DNA from: Photorhabdus sp. CRCIA-P01
GTDB lineage: Bacteria > Pseudomonadota > Gammaproteobacteria > Enterobacterales > Enterobacteriaceae
DNA length: 58,550 nucleotides
Assembly (NCBI RefSeq): GCF_003545805.1
Contig: NZ_NMQR01000025.1
Span: 11,657-70,206, forward strand
Direction: 5' to 3'
Under the pieces are notes generated by a model. That model made no database searches. It saw nothing but the letters and a program-made list of their open reading frames with translations, and was not told the origin of the DNA. This document shows positions 1 through 8,095 of the stretch, piece by piece. How positions within the stretch are numbered: position 1 is the stretch's first letter; each line of letters opens with the position of its first letter. The position numbers and the translations under genes were made by a program.

Positions 1-116
1 TATATGTGAAATATATTCTTGCATTTTATGCAAAGCACTTATACGTTAAATATAGATTTACAAAGTTAAAAAAAGAATGAAATATAAAGCTCACACATAA
101 TGAGGTAACAATAGTG

Positions 117-185
117 ATGACCAAGAAAAATGCTTTATTGACTGGTGCAACAGGTTTTATCGGTGCATATGGGCAGGGAGCGTGA
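117..185 (+). pseudogene. N-terminal stub of an NAD-dependent epimerase/SDR gene
   Basis: A 22-codon reading frame starts with MTKKNALLTGATGFIGA. This is the beginning of an extended short-chain dehydrogenase/epimerase: a beta strand followed by the GxTGFIG nucleotide-binding loop. A purine-rich TGAGG stretch precedes the ATG. The homology stops after GFIGA and a TGA follows seven codons later, so only the first part of the Rossmann fold remains. It abuts the terminator of the minus-strand toxin-antitoxin pair. The neighbouring thiolase fragment suggests that a metabolic cluster once stood here and was cut away. The family call rests on one short motif. Confidence 0.6.
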
Positions 186-193
186 AACAAACA

Positions 194-211
194 GCCTTGG
201 AATACCAAGGC
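194..211 (-). terminator. Rho-independent terminator of the first TA pair
   Basis: A perfect seven-base stem (GCCTTGG / CCAAGGC) with a four-base loop is followed on the minus strand by TGTTTGTTT. It lies 15 bp beyond the antitoxin stop codon. Confidence 0.7.
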
Positions 212-225
212 CGTTTAGAGTGCAG

Positions 226-546
226 TTAAATAACCAGTGCCTTCTGGTCAATTAAATTAAGTATACGCAATGCAGCGCCATTAGGTTTTATTTCACCTCG
301 CTCCCATTTCGATACGCTTTCTTTTGTCATGTTTAATATCAAAGCAAGCGAAGATTGGGAAATGTTGTGTTGAGCGCGGATCCGCTTAATATCATCCCCT
401 GTCATAGAGAGTATATTTCCGTATTTTTCTTTTAGCTCTCTGTCTTTAATTCTGGCTTCAATACGGCGAACTGACTCACCATCTGTTAAACCCGCAGCCT
501 CAATTTCCTTAGCGAAATCAAGCAGTTCATTCATTTTACTGGTCAT
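226..546 (-). CDS. XRE-family antitoxin of a HigB/RelE-type TA pair
   Basis: This 106-aa protein carries a C-terminal helix-turn-helix of the XRE/Cro type. The region GDDIKRIRAQHNISQSSLA followed by MTKESVSKWERGEIKP shows the usual recognition helix and the WERG turn. The N-terminal half is helical and charged, probably the toxin-binding part. The start MTSKMNELL is preferred because GGAGG lies six bases upstream; a longer frame to 576 lacks such a site. The gene overlaps the end of the toxin gene by 11 bp, so translation is likely coupled. It probably represses its own promoter together with the toxin, through the palindrome at 953-964. The layout (toxin first, XRE antitoxin second) fits HigBA/NadS pairs. 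The exact subfamily is not certain. Confidence 0.82.
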   Translation of the reverse strand: MTSKMNELLDFAKEIEAAGLTDGESVRRIEARIKDRELKEKYGNILSMTGDDIKRIRAQHNISQSSLALILNMTKESVSKWERGEIKPNGAALRILNLIDQKALVI

Positions 547-943
547 CTTTAACCTCCACCAATAGTGATAGCTCAATCATTTTATTAATTTGGGTATCAT
601 TAAAATCTAACAAATCCTTAGCAAGGTCTTTATAGGAAGCCAATACATCATCTTCAATTTCCTTTGCGCCTTTGGAGCTTAAATCAGATTTAGCCCAACC
701 ATCTGCAAAGAATAGATGCTTTCCTACTTTGAAGAAAATGATTGTTCTCGCACCACCGCTTTTGCCTTTTCCTAAAAGAGGTATTCTCTTTTTAATTACC
801 CCACCACCCAAATTGGCTTCATAACTGCCCGCCATAACCTCATGCGCCGCTTTTATCAGTTCTGAGCCACTCAGATGAATTTTTTTATCGTTCTTCTTAT
901 TGAATATTTTAGTTTTATAAACGGCCACAAAACACCCATACAT
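536..943 (-). CDS. RelE/HigB-like toxin
   Basis: This protein of up to 135 aa resembles the RelE toxins of Pfam PF06296, which are ribosome-dependent or related mRNA interferases. The core runs KKRIPLLGKGKSGGARTIIFFKVGKH, with the conserved basic GKGKSGGAR segment, then LFFADGWAKSDLSSKGAKEIED and a helical tail. The ATG at 943 has only a weak ribosome binding site. GTG at 928, giving VAVYKTKIFNKK, matches the usual N-terminus of the family better and may be the true start. The gene overlaps the downstream antitoxin. Function is inferred from family and context; the active residues cannot be fixed by eye. The pair is probably mobile, since it sits among gene fragments. Confidence 0.78.
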   Translation of the reverse strand: MYGCFVAVYKTKIFNKKNDKKIHLSGSELIKAAHEVMAGSYEANLGGGVIKKRIPLLGKGKSGGARTIIFFKVGKHLFFADGWAKSDLSSKGAKEIEDDVLASYKDLAKDLLDFNDTQINKMIELSLLVEVKDDQ

Positions 944-952
944 CAGTAAGTA

Positions 953-964
953 TTACTATAGTAA
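953..964. promoter_or_regulatory. Palindromic operator candidate of the first TA pair
   Basis: TTACTATAGTAA is a perfect 12-bp palindrome ten bases upstream of the toxin ATG. It overlaps the AT-rich promoter area, where an autoregulating XRE antitoxin would bind. Confidence 0.45.
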
Positions 965-1000
965 ATTTTACCACAAATTGAAGCTTAGTAAATAGATTAT

Positions 1001-1183
1001 TCATCGACATCCTCCCCCACCTTCACAGGCAAATACGGCATGCCCTGCCGCTAAAATATTACGAGCACCGTTTACATCGGCATTCGTGGTATATCCACAT
1101 ACCTGACTCTCGAACTGACTTTGTGACAGGCGATTTTCTTTTGCTGTATGACCACAGTAACCGCATCGCTGACGGGTATAGGG
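1001..1183 (-). pseudogene. C-terminal fragment of TnpB (IS200/IS605-type)
   Basis: Read on the minus strand, the segment encodes a TnpB C-terminus: [19 protein letters not shown], then a CGY segment, then [17 protein letters not shown]. The four-cysteine zinc-finger region and the [11 protein letters not shown] motif are diagnostic of TnpB, the RNA-guided nuclease of IS200/IS605 elements. The last residues are followed by a TGA at 1001. About 55 codons remain of roughly 400, and there is no TnpA, so the fragment cannot be active. Its upstream edge falls exactly where thiolase similarity begins on the other strand. This marks a deletion junction rather than a clean insertion. Confidence 0.8.
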
Positions 1184-1493
1184 CCAGTTCCAGCTGTTAA
1201 AAAAGCCTTAGCAATATCTGGAACAAGAATTGAAGACATGGATGTTATCGAAATCAATGAAGCTTTTGCTGCACAGACTCTGGCTGTAATGAAAGAGCTT
1301 AATATTCAATGGGATGCATCATGTCAACTGTAACGGCGGTGCTATCTCTCTGGGACATCCATTAGGTGCATCTGGGGGACGGATTTTAGCGAATGCCGTC
1401 TATCAATTACACCGCCAACAAGGAAAACTGGCCTTATGTACTATGTGCATTGGCGTTGGACAAGGAATCGCGATGATCCTTGAGAAAGTTTGA
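1176..1493 (+). pseudogene. C-terminal fragment of an acetyl-CoA acetyltransferase (thiolase), frameshifted
   Basis: The frame shows [12 protein letters not shown], then [17 protein letters not shown], both typical of the C-terminal half of thiolases. After about position 1310 the homology continues in another frame with [19 protein letters not shown] and CIGVGQGIAMI. The NEAFA and GHP motifs, which hold catalytic Asn and His, and the cysteine of the CxGxG loop (here CIGVG) are recognisable. The first two thirds of the gene are gone and the rest is split by the frameshift, so no enzyme can be made. The 5' edge coincides with the TnpB fragment. Together with the epimerase stub it is debris of a lost metabolic locus. 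Confidence 0.82.
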
Positions 1494-1557
1494 TCACTTT
1501 TCTATTAACGCTAAATCGCCTTGGCAAGCCACTCCTGCAATAGTGATATGAATACCG

Positions 1558-2403
1558 TTAATTTTGCTGGCGGGTGCGCAAGTGCCCGTAATAAATACCA
1601 TCCTTACGTTCATCAGGATCATTGAACAATGCAATAAGCTCCCCAGAACGAATATCCGATGAAACAACCCAGTTAGGAAGAAGCCCTACTCCAAATCCAT
1701 TGACGGCGGCCATTCTCAATGTATCAAAATCGTCACTGCGAAAAATCCTATTCTCATTGCTGAGATTGATAGCATCCTGATAGTGTGACCAGCAAATGCC
1801 AGCAGGATCATGATGTTTATCAAGCAAATAATGGTTAGATAACTCAGAAAGTGTTGTCGGAGCCCCGTACTTCTGGATATAACCTGGACTGGCGCAAACA
1901 ACCCAAGTCTGTGTGGCGATCCGTTTTGAATAAAGCGAACTATCTTTTAATTCACCAATCCGAATAACCGCATCGAGACGATCCCTAACGGGATCAGTCA
2001 ATCTCTCTGTTTGATCAAGTTCAACCTGAATTTTGGGATATTGGGTGAATAGTTCTTCCAGCATGGGAATTATATGGTGACGCCCAAACGTTGGCAGACA
2101 GGCGACACGCAGTACCCCTTGCGGTTCTCCATCCAAAGCCGCTAACTCAGCCTGGATATCGACAAGATTATCGATAATATCTTGCGCTCTTGAAAACAAA
2201 ATCTCGCCTGCGTCAGTCATTGATAAACCACGGGTAGAACGCAAGAAAAGTTTTACCTCCAACATCTGCTCAAGGCTGTCTATCTGACGTGTAATAGATG
2301 AAGCTGCCATGCCCTGTAGACGAGCAGCAGCTGAAAAACTCTGTGAACGGGCAACATTAACGAATGTTGCCAGAATATCGGTACGTAACAAATCTTTCAT
2401 CAT
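1558..2403 (-). CDS. LysR-family transcriptional regulator
   Basis: This 281-aa protein is a typical LysR regulator. The N-terminal winged HTH includes FVNVARSQSFSAAARLQG and ASSITRQIDSLEQML (roughly residues 14-55), followed by the linker helix. A type-2 periplasmic-binding-like effector domain begins near residue 90 (GVLRVACLPTFGRHHIIP). The C-terminus is somewhat short for the family (usually about 300 aa). It is divergent from the MFS transporter gene at 2582, with about 180 bp between them. This is the classical layout of a LysR regulator controlling the neighbouring exporter. The effector is unknown. Confidence 0.88.
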   Translation of the reverse strand: MMKDLLRTDILATFVNVARSQSFSAAARLQGMAASSITRQIDSLEQMLEVKLFLRSTRGLSMTDAGEILFSRAQDIIDNLVDIQAELAALDGEPQGVLRVACLPTFGRHHIIPMLEELFTQYPKIQVELDQTERLTDPVRDRLDAVIRIGELKDSSLYSKRIATQTWVVCASPGYIQKYGAPTTLSELSNHYLLDKHHDPAGICWSHYQDAINLSNENRIFRSDDFDTLRMAAVNGFGVGLLPNWVVSSDIRSGELIALFNDPDERKDGIYYGHLRTRQQN

Positions 2404-2581
2404 AGATTTTACCTATATATGATTAAACGTATCTGATATTACAAGCAAGGTATGGAATTTGATAGCGCTATCAATTTTGCATTCTATGCAAAGCAATTTC
2501 GCTTGCCATCTTTATTCCCGCAATCCTGAGATAGTGGCAGAATTCTTTTACGGTAATACAGATCAAATGCTGGAGGTTTTC

Positions 2582-3763
2582 GTGTCAAACACAGCAATCA
2601 AACTCGATCCTACTTCTTCTATTTCTCTCATATTGTTATCTGCCGCTTGCGGTTTTGCTGTGGCTAATCTTTATTATAACCAGCCATTATTACCGGCAAT
2701 AGGCATAAGCTTTGGCATTGATGGCGCAACATCCGGTTGGATCGCCACGTTAACGCAAATTGGTTACGCTGCGGGGCTTTTCTTTTTTGGCCCTCTTGGG
2801 GATACATTAAGTCGTCGTAAGCTTATTTTCTGCCTACTAATCGGCAATATAGCCAGCCTTATCTTATGTGCCACCGCACCGAATTTTATATGGTTTTTGA
2901 CCAGTAGCCTGATATTAGGGCTAACCTCTATTTCAGCACAAATTATCATTCCGGCAGTATCTGGGTGGGCAGCGCCAGAAAAACGTGGCCGGGTTGTAGG
3001 AAATCTGATGAGTGGCCTTTTCGCGGGAGCACTGCTTGCCAGAACCTTGAGTGGTGCAGTCGGAGAGCATTTCGGCTGGCGTGAAATGTTTTTACTGGCA
3101 GCTTTAATAGACCTGTTCCTGTTTTTTCTGGTCTGGTTTGTATTGCCACAAATAGAAACACCACCCACGATAACTTACAGCCAACTTCTTATTTCACTCG
3201 GTAAATTAGTAAAGCAACAATCCCTTTTGCGTGAAGCGGCATTATCCGGTTTTTTACTGTTCGCCGCTTTTAATACGTTGTGGGGTTCTCTGGCCTTATT
3301 GCTTTCTCAACCACCTTACGGATGGGGAAGCGATATTACAGGTCTCTTTGGTTTGACGGGAATTGTGGGAATGCTAGCTTCACCAATAATAGGTTCATTG
3401 ACAGATCACTTTGGTGGGAGAGCTATTGTTGCCACAGGTGCTTTATTAGTGACATTAGCCTTGTGTCTAATTAGCGGCACGAGCCACAGTATTCTATTTT
3501 TATTCGCCGGTATTATTCTGTTGGATCTTGGTAGCCGAGCGTGTTTAGTGGCAAATCAAACACGGTTATATACATTATTACCTGATGCCCGCAGCCGACT
3601 AAATACCGTATTTATGACCTGTTATTTCGCCGGCGGCGCAATAGGTTCCTCTTTAGGCGCTGTCGCCGCCTGGTATTTTTCTTGGTATGGCGTCGCTTTC
3701 AGCGGCGGAGGATGCGCATTATTAGCCGTTCTGAGGGTTCTGTTTAGCTCAAACAGCAGATAG
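2582..3763 (+). CDS. MFS drug/sugar exporter
   Basis: A 393-aa inner-membrane protein with about twelve hydrophobic helices. Major-facilitator signatures are visible: GPLGDTLSRRKLIF between helices 2 and 3, and IGSLTDHFGGRAIVATG in the second half. The region ISAQIIIPAVSGWAAPEKRGRVVG is typical of the YnfM/YgaY-like DHA1 branch of proton-driven exporters. I chose GTG at 2582 because TGGAGG lies six bases upstream. The longer frame to 2459 adds 41 residues that do not look membrane-like and has no ribosome binding site. The gene is divergent from the LysR gene at 1558 and probably regulated by it. The substrate cannot be read from sequence. Confidence 0.88.
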   Translation: MSNTAIKLDPTSSISLILLSAACGFAVANLYYNQPLLPAIGISFGIDGATSGWIATLTQIGYAAGLFFFGPLGDTLSRRKLIFCLLIGNIASLILCATAPNFIWFLTSSLILGLTSISAQIIIPAVSGWAAPEKRGRVVGNLMSGLFAGALLARTLSGAVGEHFGWREMFLLAALIDLFLFFLVWFVLPQIETPPTITYSQLLISLGKLVKQQSLLREAALSGFLLFAAFNTLWGSLALLLSQPPYGWGSDITGLFGLTGIVGMLASPIIGSLTDHFGGRAIVATGALLVTLALCLISGTSHSILFLFAGIILLDLGSRACLVANQTRLYTLLPDARSRLNTVFMTCYFAGGAIGSSLGAVAAWYFSWYGVAFSGGGCALLAVLRVLFSSNSR

Positions 3764-3812
3764 AAGTTACGTCAGTGAAAATCATACATCCAATCATAAC
3801 CCATAAGTTATA

Positions 3813-3830
3813 CATAACTCTTGAGTTATG
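3813..3830. promoter_or_regulatory. Palindromic operator candidate of the second TA pair
   Basis: CATAACTC-TT-GAGTTATG is a perfect inverted repeat 42 bp upstream of the toxin start. A partial copy (ATAAGTTATACATAAC) lies just before it. The position fits a binding site for the XRE antitoxin encoded downstream. Confidence 0.5.
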
Positions 3831-3871
3831 CCTCAAGATGCGATATAACCTCCTCCGTTAAAGGAGGCTGA

Positions 3872-4192
3872 ATGTTTGAGTTGATATTTCACCCTGATGC
3901 TTTAAATGAAATTCGGGCGCTCGATAAACCAATGAAAGCAAAAGTATTAACGGCACTTGATAAACTAGAAGCAAAAGGCAATGCATTACGTTATCCCAAT
4001 ACTGATATTATTCGTGAGGGATTATTTGAATTGCGAGCTGGCAAGAAAGATATTACGCGAACTTTTTTTGCCTTCGCCAAGGGAAAGAAAATTTATATCT
4101 TACGTACATTTATAAAGAAAACACTAAAAACACCACCCACCGAAATAGCCATAACCTTAAAAAGGCTTGAGGAGTTGAATGATGAGCATTAA
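3872..4192 (+). CDS. RelE/HigB-type toxin (phage Gp49-like)
   Basis: This 106-aa protein matches the Gp49-like HigB family (Pfam PF05973). It shows IFHPDALNEIRALDKPM at the start, LFELRAGKKDITRTFFAF in the middle with the conserved LR(A/S) and arginine-rich strand, and KKIYILRTFIKKTLKTP near the end. Family members cleave mRNA on the ribosome. A strong GGAGG site precedes the ATG. The gene overlaps the downstream antitoxin by 11-14 bp. The order toxin then antitoxin is that of higBA. The pair sits alone between the MFS gene and exbD and is probably mobile. Confidence in the family is high; activity is unproven. Confidence 0.88.
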   Translation: MFELIFHPDALNEIRALDKPMKAKVLTALDKLEAKGNALRYPNTDIIREGLFELRAGKKDITRTFFAFAKGKKIYILRTFIKKTLKTPPTEIAITLKRLEELNDEH

Positions 4193-4469
4193 AGGTGTCC
4201 CATATTCCGACGTTAAAGCTGAACTGCTTGCTGATCCAGAAGTTCACACCCTTTATATGGCTGAGAAAAAAGAAGAAGAGTTGAAGGAGCTTCTTCTTAA
4301 TATGCGTAATCAGGCAGGATTAAACAGCACCCAAGTTGCCGAACGGATGGGGATCACTCAACCCGCTGTAAGCAAACTGGAAAGAAATGCTGGGAAGGCC
4401 AGTATCTTAACACTTGAGCGCTATGCTGCTGCTTGTGGAGTCAGTTTAAGTATTAGCTTTCAAGTCTAA
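4179..4469 (+). CDS. HigA-type XRE antitoxin
   Basis: This 96-aa antitoxin begins MMSIKGVPYSDVKAELLADP, a start pattern common in antitoxins of Gp49-type toxins. It ends with an XRE helix-turn-helix: MRNQAGLNSTQVAERMGI, TQPAVSKLERN, then a helix with LERYAAACG. Either of the two adjacent ATGs could be used; both overlap the toxin gene, which suggests coupled translation. It is expected to bind and neutralise the toxin and to repress the pair through the palindrome at 3813-3830. No other gene lies in the transcription unit. Confidence 0.88.
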   Translation: MMSIKGVPYSDVKAELLADPEVHTLYMAEKKEEELKELLLNMRNQAGLNSTQVAERMGITQPAVSKLERNAGKASILTLERYAAACGVSLSISFQV

Positions 4470-4603
4470 TTGAAAGGGCAGGTAAAGTTGCTACCCTTAG
4501 TTACTGAACCAAGTTATTAGCAATCCGAGCCCAATGATGAGGTTTATCTGTTCCCACCGAAAATTTCATTTACCACTTTTTTCCACCAATGCTTCCTAAT
4601 CTC

Positions 4604-4625
4604 AACCGCGCTTTCCAGCGCGGTT
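4604..4625. terminator. Hairpin downstream of exbD
   Basis: A perfect eight-base stem (AACCGCGC / GCGCGGTT) with a six-base loop lies 18 bp beyond the exbD stop. It also lies between the convergent antitoxin gene and exbD. No clear T-run follows on either strand, so termination is inferred from position. Confidence 0.5.
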
Positions 4626-4642
4626 ATTTCGTGGAAGAATCT

Positions 4643-5068
4643 CTAACCCGATGAAACCGCTTCCATCCCTACCAAGCCCACTTTCAGATAGCCCGATTTA
4701 CGCAAAGAATCCATCACACTCATCAGTGTTTCATAATCCACGGTTTTATCAGCTTGAAAGAAAATGGTTGTCTCTTTATTGGATTGGGTGGTCTGATCCA
4801 ATACCGCCGCCAAAGTATCATAATCGACCTGTTGATCTCCGACATAAAGCTGGCGATCAGCTTTAACCGTCAAGAATACCGGTTTTTCTGGACGCGGCTG
4901 CGGTTTTGCCGACGAAGCAGGTAGATCCACTTTAATATCAACGGTTGCCAGTGGTGCTGCTACCATGAAGATAATCAACAACACCAACATCACGTCAATA
5001 AATGGTGTGACGTTGATTTCGTGCAATTCGCCGCTATCGCCCAGATCTTCATTAAGACGTATTGCCAT
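4643..5068 (-). CDS. exbD: ExbD, TonB-system proton channel subunit
   Basis: This 141-aa protein has the family plan: a short cytoplasmic N-terminus, one membrane helix (NVTPFIDVMLVLLIIFMVAA) and a periplasmic domain. Asp25 in PFIDVML is the proton-carrying residue known from E. coli ExbD. Length matches E. coli (141 aa). With ExbB it converts the proton gradient into TonB motion that drives outer-membrane uptake of siderophores and vitamin B12. It follows exbB with a 3-bp gap, so the two form an operon, expected to be under Fur control through the site at 6196-6214. Confidence 0.97.
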   Translation of the reverse strand: MAIRLNEDLGDSGELHEINVTPFIDVMLVLLIIFMVAAPLATVDIKVDLPASSAKPQPRPEKPVFLTVKADRQLYVGDQQVDYDTLAAVLDQTTQSNKETTIFFQADKTVDYETLMSVMDSLRKSGYLKVGLVGMEAVSSG

Positions 5069-5071
5069 AAA

Positions 5072-6106
5072 TCACCTTGTCTTGCTATTTGCTAAATCCA
5101 AATCACGGCCAAGCAGTAATAATGACTGTGCCGCCATGTCACCAACCTGACCACGGTAAGCCGAGATCATACGGGCGAAGATGTTATAAATTACAACGGC
5201 AGGGATCGCTGCGACCAAACCAAGTGCTGTCGCTAACAAGGCTTCCGCAATACCCGGCGCTACAACCGCAAGGTTAGTTGTCTGTGAGTGGGCAATACCA
5301 ATAAAACTATTCATGATGCCCCACACCGTACCAAATAGCCCAACGAAAGGAGAAATCGCACCAATGGTTGCCAGATAGCCATTACCACGCCCCATATGGC
5401 GGCTGATAGCCGCAACGGAACGTTCCAGACGGAACGCGGCACGTTCTTTCGTGCTATTCAAGTCAGTGCTCTCAGAAGATAATTGACGTTCTGCCTGTAC
5501 TTCACTCAGCAACAAGCGGCTGATACTGTGTTTGCTGAAACCTTCGGCAATTTCCGCAGCCTGATCAAGGCTATTCACGTTCGTTAAAGCAAATTGCTCT
5601 TTACGTAAACGACGGCCAGCAGCCAGCAGTTCAGTACCTTTTGAGAAGAATAGAGCCCAAGTAATAACAGAAGCAATCACCAGGCCGATCATAACAGTCT
5701 TAACCACAATATCAGCGTTCTGATACATGCCCCAAATAGACAGATCGGTAGCAAAGCCACTGGAAAGGCTAGCTTCATCAGCAGTAACTTTAGCTGCAAC
5801 CTCATCCGTTGCAACCGGCGTAACTTGGGTGGATTCTGTCGCGGATGCCGTTTGCGGCGCAATCTGATTTGCAGATAGTGCAGTTGCATCCGTCGTTGCC
5901 GAGGTGGTAGCCGGGGTAGATCCTACAATCTGTACAGCTTTTGCCGTGGTATTGTTATCTGTTGCAGATGCTGGTGCTGTATCAGCCAATGCTGAACCTG
6001 TCAGCCCGAACGCTAATATTATTGAAGCAGTCAAATTTCGCATCAGTTGGCCTTTACTCCCTTTGCTATAAACCTTGTTATTTAGCAGTGAATTACTTTT
6101 CGTCAT
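5072..6106 (-). CDS. exbB: ExbB, TonB-system proton channel subunit with long periplasmic extension
   Basis: The last ~240 residues match ExbB: three membrane helices, the large cytoplasmic loop, and the segment GNGYLATIGAISPFVGLFGTVWGIMNSF typical of the MotA/TolQ/ExbB family. Ahead of it is a signal-like helix (NLTASIILAFGLTGSALA) and about 80 residues rich in Ala and Thr. This gives 344 aa against 244 in E. coli. Such an extension is known in ExbB of several proteobacteria. Two starts are possible: 6106, or 6043 (MRNLTAS) with AAAGG seven bases upstream. exbD follows directly. The gene is divergent from metC, as in E. coli. Confidence 0.95.
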   Translation of the reverse strand: MTKSNSLLNNKVYSKGSKGQLMRNLTASIILAFGLTGSALADTAPASATDNNTTAKAVQIVGSTPATTSATTDATALSANQIAPQTASATESTQVTPVATDEVAAKVTADEASLSSGFATDLSIWGMYQNADIVVKTVMIGLVIASVITWALFFSKGTELLAAGRRLRKEQFALTNVNSLDQAAEIAEGFSKHSISRLLLSEVQAERQLSSESTDLNSTKERAAFRLERSVAAISRHMGRGNGYLATIGAISPFVGLFGTVWGIMNSFIGIAHSQTTNLAVVAPGIAEALLATALGLVAAIPAVVIYNIFARMISAYRGQVGDMAAQSLLLLGRDLDLANSKTR

Positions 6107-6195
6107 CTCACTAACCTTATTTGTACTGAGTCTTCACTCATCTTCACCAGACTGAATGAACATGCAGGCTGATAATATCAAACATTAAGTGATTT

Positions 6196-6214
6196 GATAG
6201 TAATTATCATTATT
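6196..6214. promoter_or_regulatory. Fur box upstream of exbB
   Basis: GATAGTAATTATCATTATT agrees with the 19-bp Fur consensus at 15 positions. It lies about 90 bp upstream of the exbB start in the exbB-metC intergenic region. Iron repression of exbBD by Fur is established in enterobacteria. Confidence 0.7.
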
Positions 6215-6399
6215 GTTTAATAAAAAAGTATTACCCCTTCACAAAATAAAGTTAGAGAGCCCCTACTCACAGGTAATGAGATGAATTTTCGTCAAGTTGT
6301 CTTAATCCCTTTGTACAAAAAGGGCTAAATCTTTTAACGTGTTAACTCTATTTTTTTACACCATTTCAAAAATTGAAGTGTTAAAGGCGGCAATGGATC

Positions 6400-7593
6400 A
6401 TGGCAGAAAAAAAACTGGAAACTTTACTGGTCAATGCAGGTAGAAGCCAAAAATTTACTCAAGGCGCAGTCAATCCCATCATTCAGCGAACTTCATCGGT
6501 AATTTTCGATTCTGTCGCCGCCAAAAGACATGCGACGCAAAACCGGGGCAAGTGCGAACTGTTTTATGGCCGTCGTGGTACACAGACTCATTTTTCTTTC
6601 CAAGCAGCAATGGCTGAACTGGAAAGTGGCGCAGGCTGTATGCTTTACCCTTCTGGGGCTGCCGCGATTAGTCATGCCATTCTCGCTTTTGCCACCGCCG
6701 GTGATCATATTCTATTAACCGGTTCAGCTTATGACCCGACGCAAAGCTTCTGCGATAAAATATTGTCACGGATGAATATTACCACCGATTATTTCGATCC
6801 TATGATTGGCGAAGAGATTGCTGATCTGATTAAGCCCAATACCAAAGTGGTGTTTCTTGAATCCCCTGGCTCTATTACGATGGAAGTACAGGATATTCCC
6901 GCGATTGTCCGTGCGGTACGACGCGCCAATCCAGATATTGTCATCATGATCGATAATACTTGGGCGGCAGGTGTGTTGTTTAAAGCGCTAGAATTCGACA
7001 TCGATATTTCGATTCAATCGGGCACCAAATATATTATTGGTCACTCAGACGCAATGTTAGGTATTGCTGTCGCTAATGAACGTTGTTGGGCGCAACTGCG
7101 AGAGAACTCCTATTTGATGGGACAGATAGCAGATGCCGATACGATTTATATGGCCAGTCGAGGATTACGTACTTTAGCCATTCGTCTGAAACAACATGAA
7201 AAAAGCAGTATTGAAATAGCACGCTGGCTGCAACAACGAACCGAAGTGGCCGCTGTCTATCATCCCACTCTGCCTTCCTGCCCCGGTCACCATAACTTTA
7301 TCCGTGATTTCAGTGGCAGTAGCGGCCTATTCTCTTTTCAATTGAAAAAGAAGTTAACTCCCCAACAATTTACGGATTATCTGGATAATTTTCACCATTT
7401 TAAAATGGCATTTTCATGGGGCGGTTTTGAATCCCTCATTCTGGGTTATCAACCAGAAGAGATAAAAATAATACGCCAGTACGGTTCTCCACCAAGAACA
7501 GGCACCCTGTTTCGCCTGCATGTCGGTCTGGAGAATGTTCAAGATTTGATTGATGATCTCGCTGAGGGGTTTAAGCGAATTTCTATTTATTAA
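6400..7593 (+). CDS. metC: Cystathionine beta-lyase MetC
   Basis: This 397-aa PLP enzyme splits cystathionine to homocysteine, pyruvate and ammonia in methionine synthesis. The fold type I features are clear: [13 protein letters not shown] near residues 56-68, the PLP-contacting MIDNTWAAG at 183-191, and the Schiff-base lysine Lys210 in [15 protein letters not shown]. Length fits the family (395 aa in E. coli). It is divergent from exbB, the same order as in E. coli, which favours MetC over other gamma-family enzymes. No MetJ box repeat was recognised upstream. The PrlF/YhaV toxin-antitoxin genes separate it from yghB, its usual downstream neighbour. Confidence 0.96.
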   Translation: MAEKKLETLLVNAGRSQKFTQGAVNPIIQRTSSVIFDSVAAKRHATQNRGKCELFYGRRGTQTHFSFQAAMAELESGAGCMLYPSGAAAISHAILAFATAGDHILLTGSAYDPTQSFCDKILSRMNITTDYFDPMIGEEIADLIKPNTKVVFLESPGSITMEVQDIPAIVRAVRRANPDIVIMIDNTWAAGVLFKALEFDIDISIQSGTKYIIGHSDAMLGIAVANERCWAQLRENSYLMGQIADADTIYMASRGLRTLAIRLKQHEKSSIEIARWLQQRTEVAAVYHPTLPSCPGHHNFIRDFSGSSGLFSFQLKKKLTPQQFTDYLDNFHHFKMAFSWGGFESLILGYQPEEIKIIRQYGSPPRTGTLFRLHVGLENVQDLIDDLAEGFKRISIY

Positions 7594-7678
7594 TCTTATT
7601 GTTATTCAATGCAATAAACTGAAAAACTTAACGTTTAGAAGTCATAATGAAGTGATAATATAGATATATTGCCAGTAC

Positions 7679-7692
7679 AATGCATTTGCATT
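7679..7692. promoter_or_regulatory. Palindrome upstream of prlF
   Basis: AATGCA-TT-TGCATT is a perfect inverted repeat 47 bp upstream of the prlF start. It is a candidate operator for PrlF, a swapped-hairpin AbrB-fold autorepressor. Evidence is position and symmetry only. Confidence 0.4.
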
Positions 7693-7738
7693 ACACTTCG
7701 TTAAACAGATTCTCAAATCAGCATAACGAGGTAAAAAT

Positions 7739-8089
7739 ATGCACGCATTACCACGTGTTGAGTTCGAAGTTGGTGCCGAATCCAAGCTTACCCGTCGCAA
7801 CCAGACAACTATCCCAACGTCTGTTCGTAAAGCGCTTAAGCTAAAACCAGGCCATGACAGTATCACATATAAGATTTTATCTTCTGGTGATGTACTTATT
7901 AGTCGTAAAAACAGCGAAGAAGAAAAAGATCTTGTCATGGAGTCATTTCTGAACTTTCTGGCGAAAGACATTAAGAAACATCCTGAGCAAGTACAACAAT
8001 TGGATGAACAACTCATTAACCGGGCGATGTCACTTACCGCTGGAATAGACATAGATCTGAACAATCCATTATCCGATGACGATGAGTAA
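7739..8089 (+). CDS. prlF: PrlF (SohA) antitoxin
   Basis: This 116-aa protein matches PrlF, the antitoxin of YhaV. The N-terminal AbrB/MazE-type swapped-hairpin domain reads ESKLTRRNQTTIPTSVRKAL followed by LKPGHDSITYKILSSGDVLISR. The C-terminal part is helical and acidic and would wrap the toxin. In E. coli, PrlF overexpression suppresses export defects and PrlF-YhaV represses its own operon. A GAGG site precedes the ATG and yhaV follows after six bases. The pair interrupts the metC-yghB order known from E. coli, a sign of insertion as a mobile TA module. Confidence 0.93.
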   Translation: MHALPRVEFEVGAESKLTRRNQTTIPTSVRKALKLKPGHDSITYKILSSGDVLISRKNSEEEKDLVMESFLNFLAKDIKKHPEQVQQLDEQLINRAMSLTAGIDIDLNNPLSDDDE

Positions 8090-8095
8090 AGAACT

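Noticed and set aside
26-208. 60-codon minus-strand frame at the window start
   Set aside because: No homology, and it overlaps the terminator of the TA pair and the epimerase stub on the other strand.
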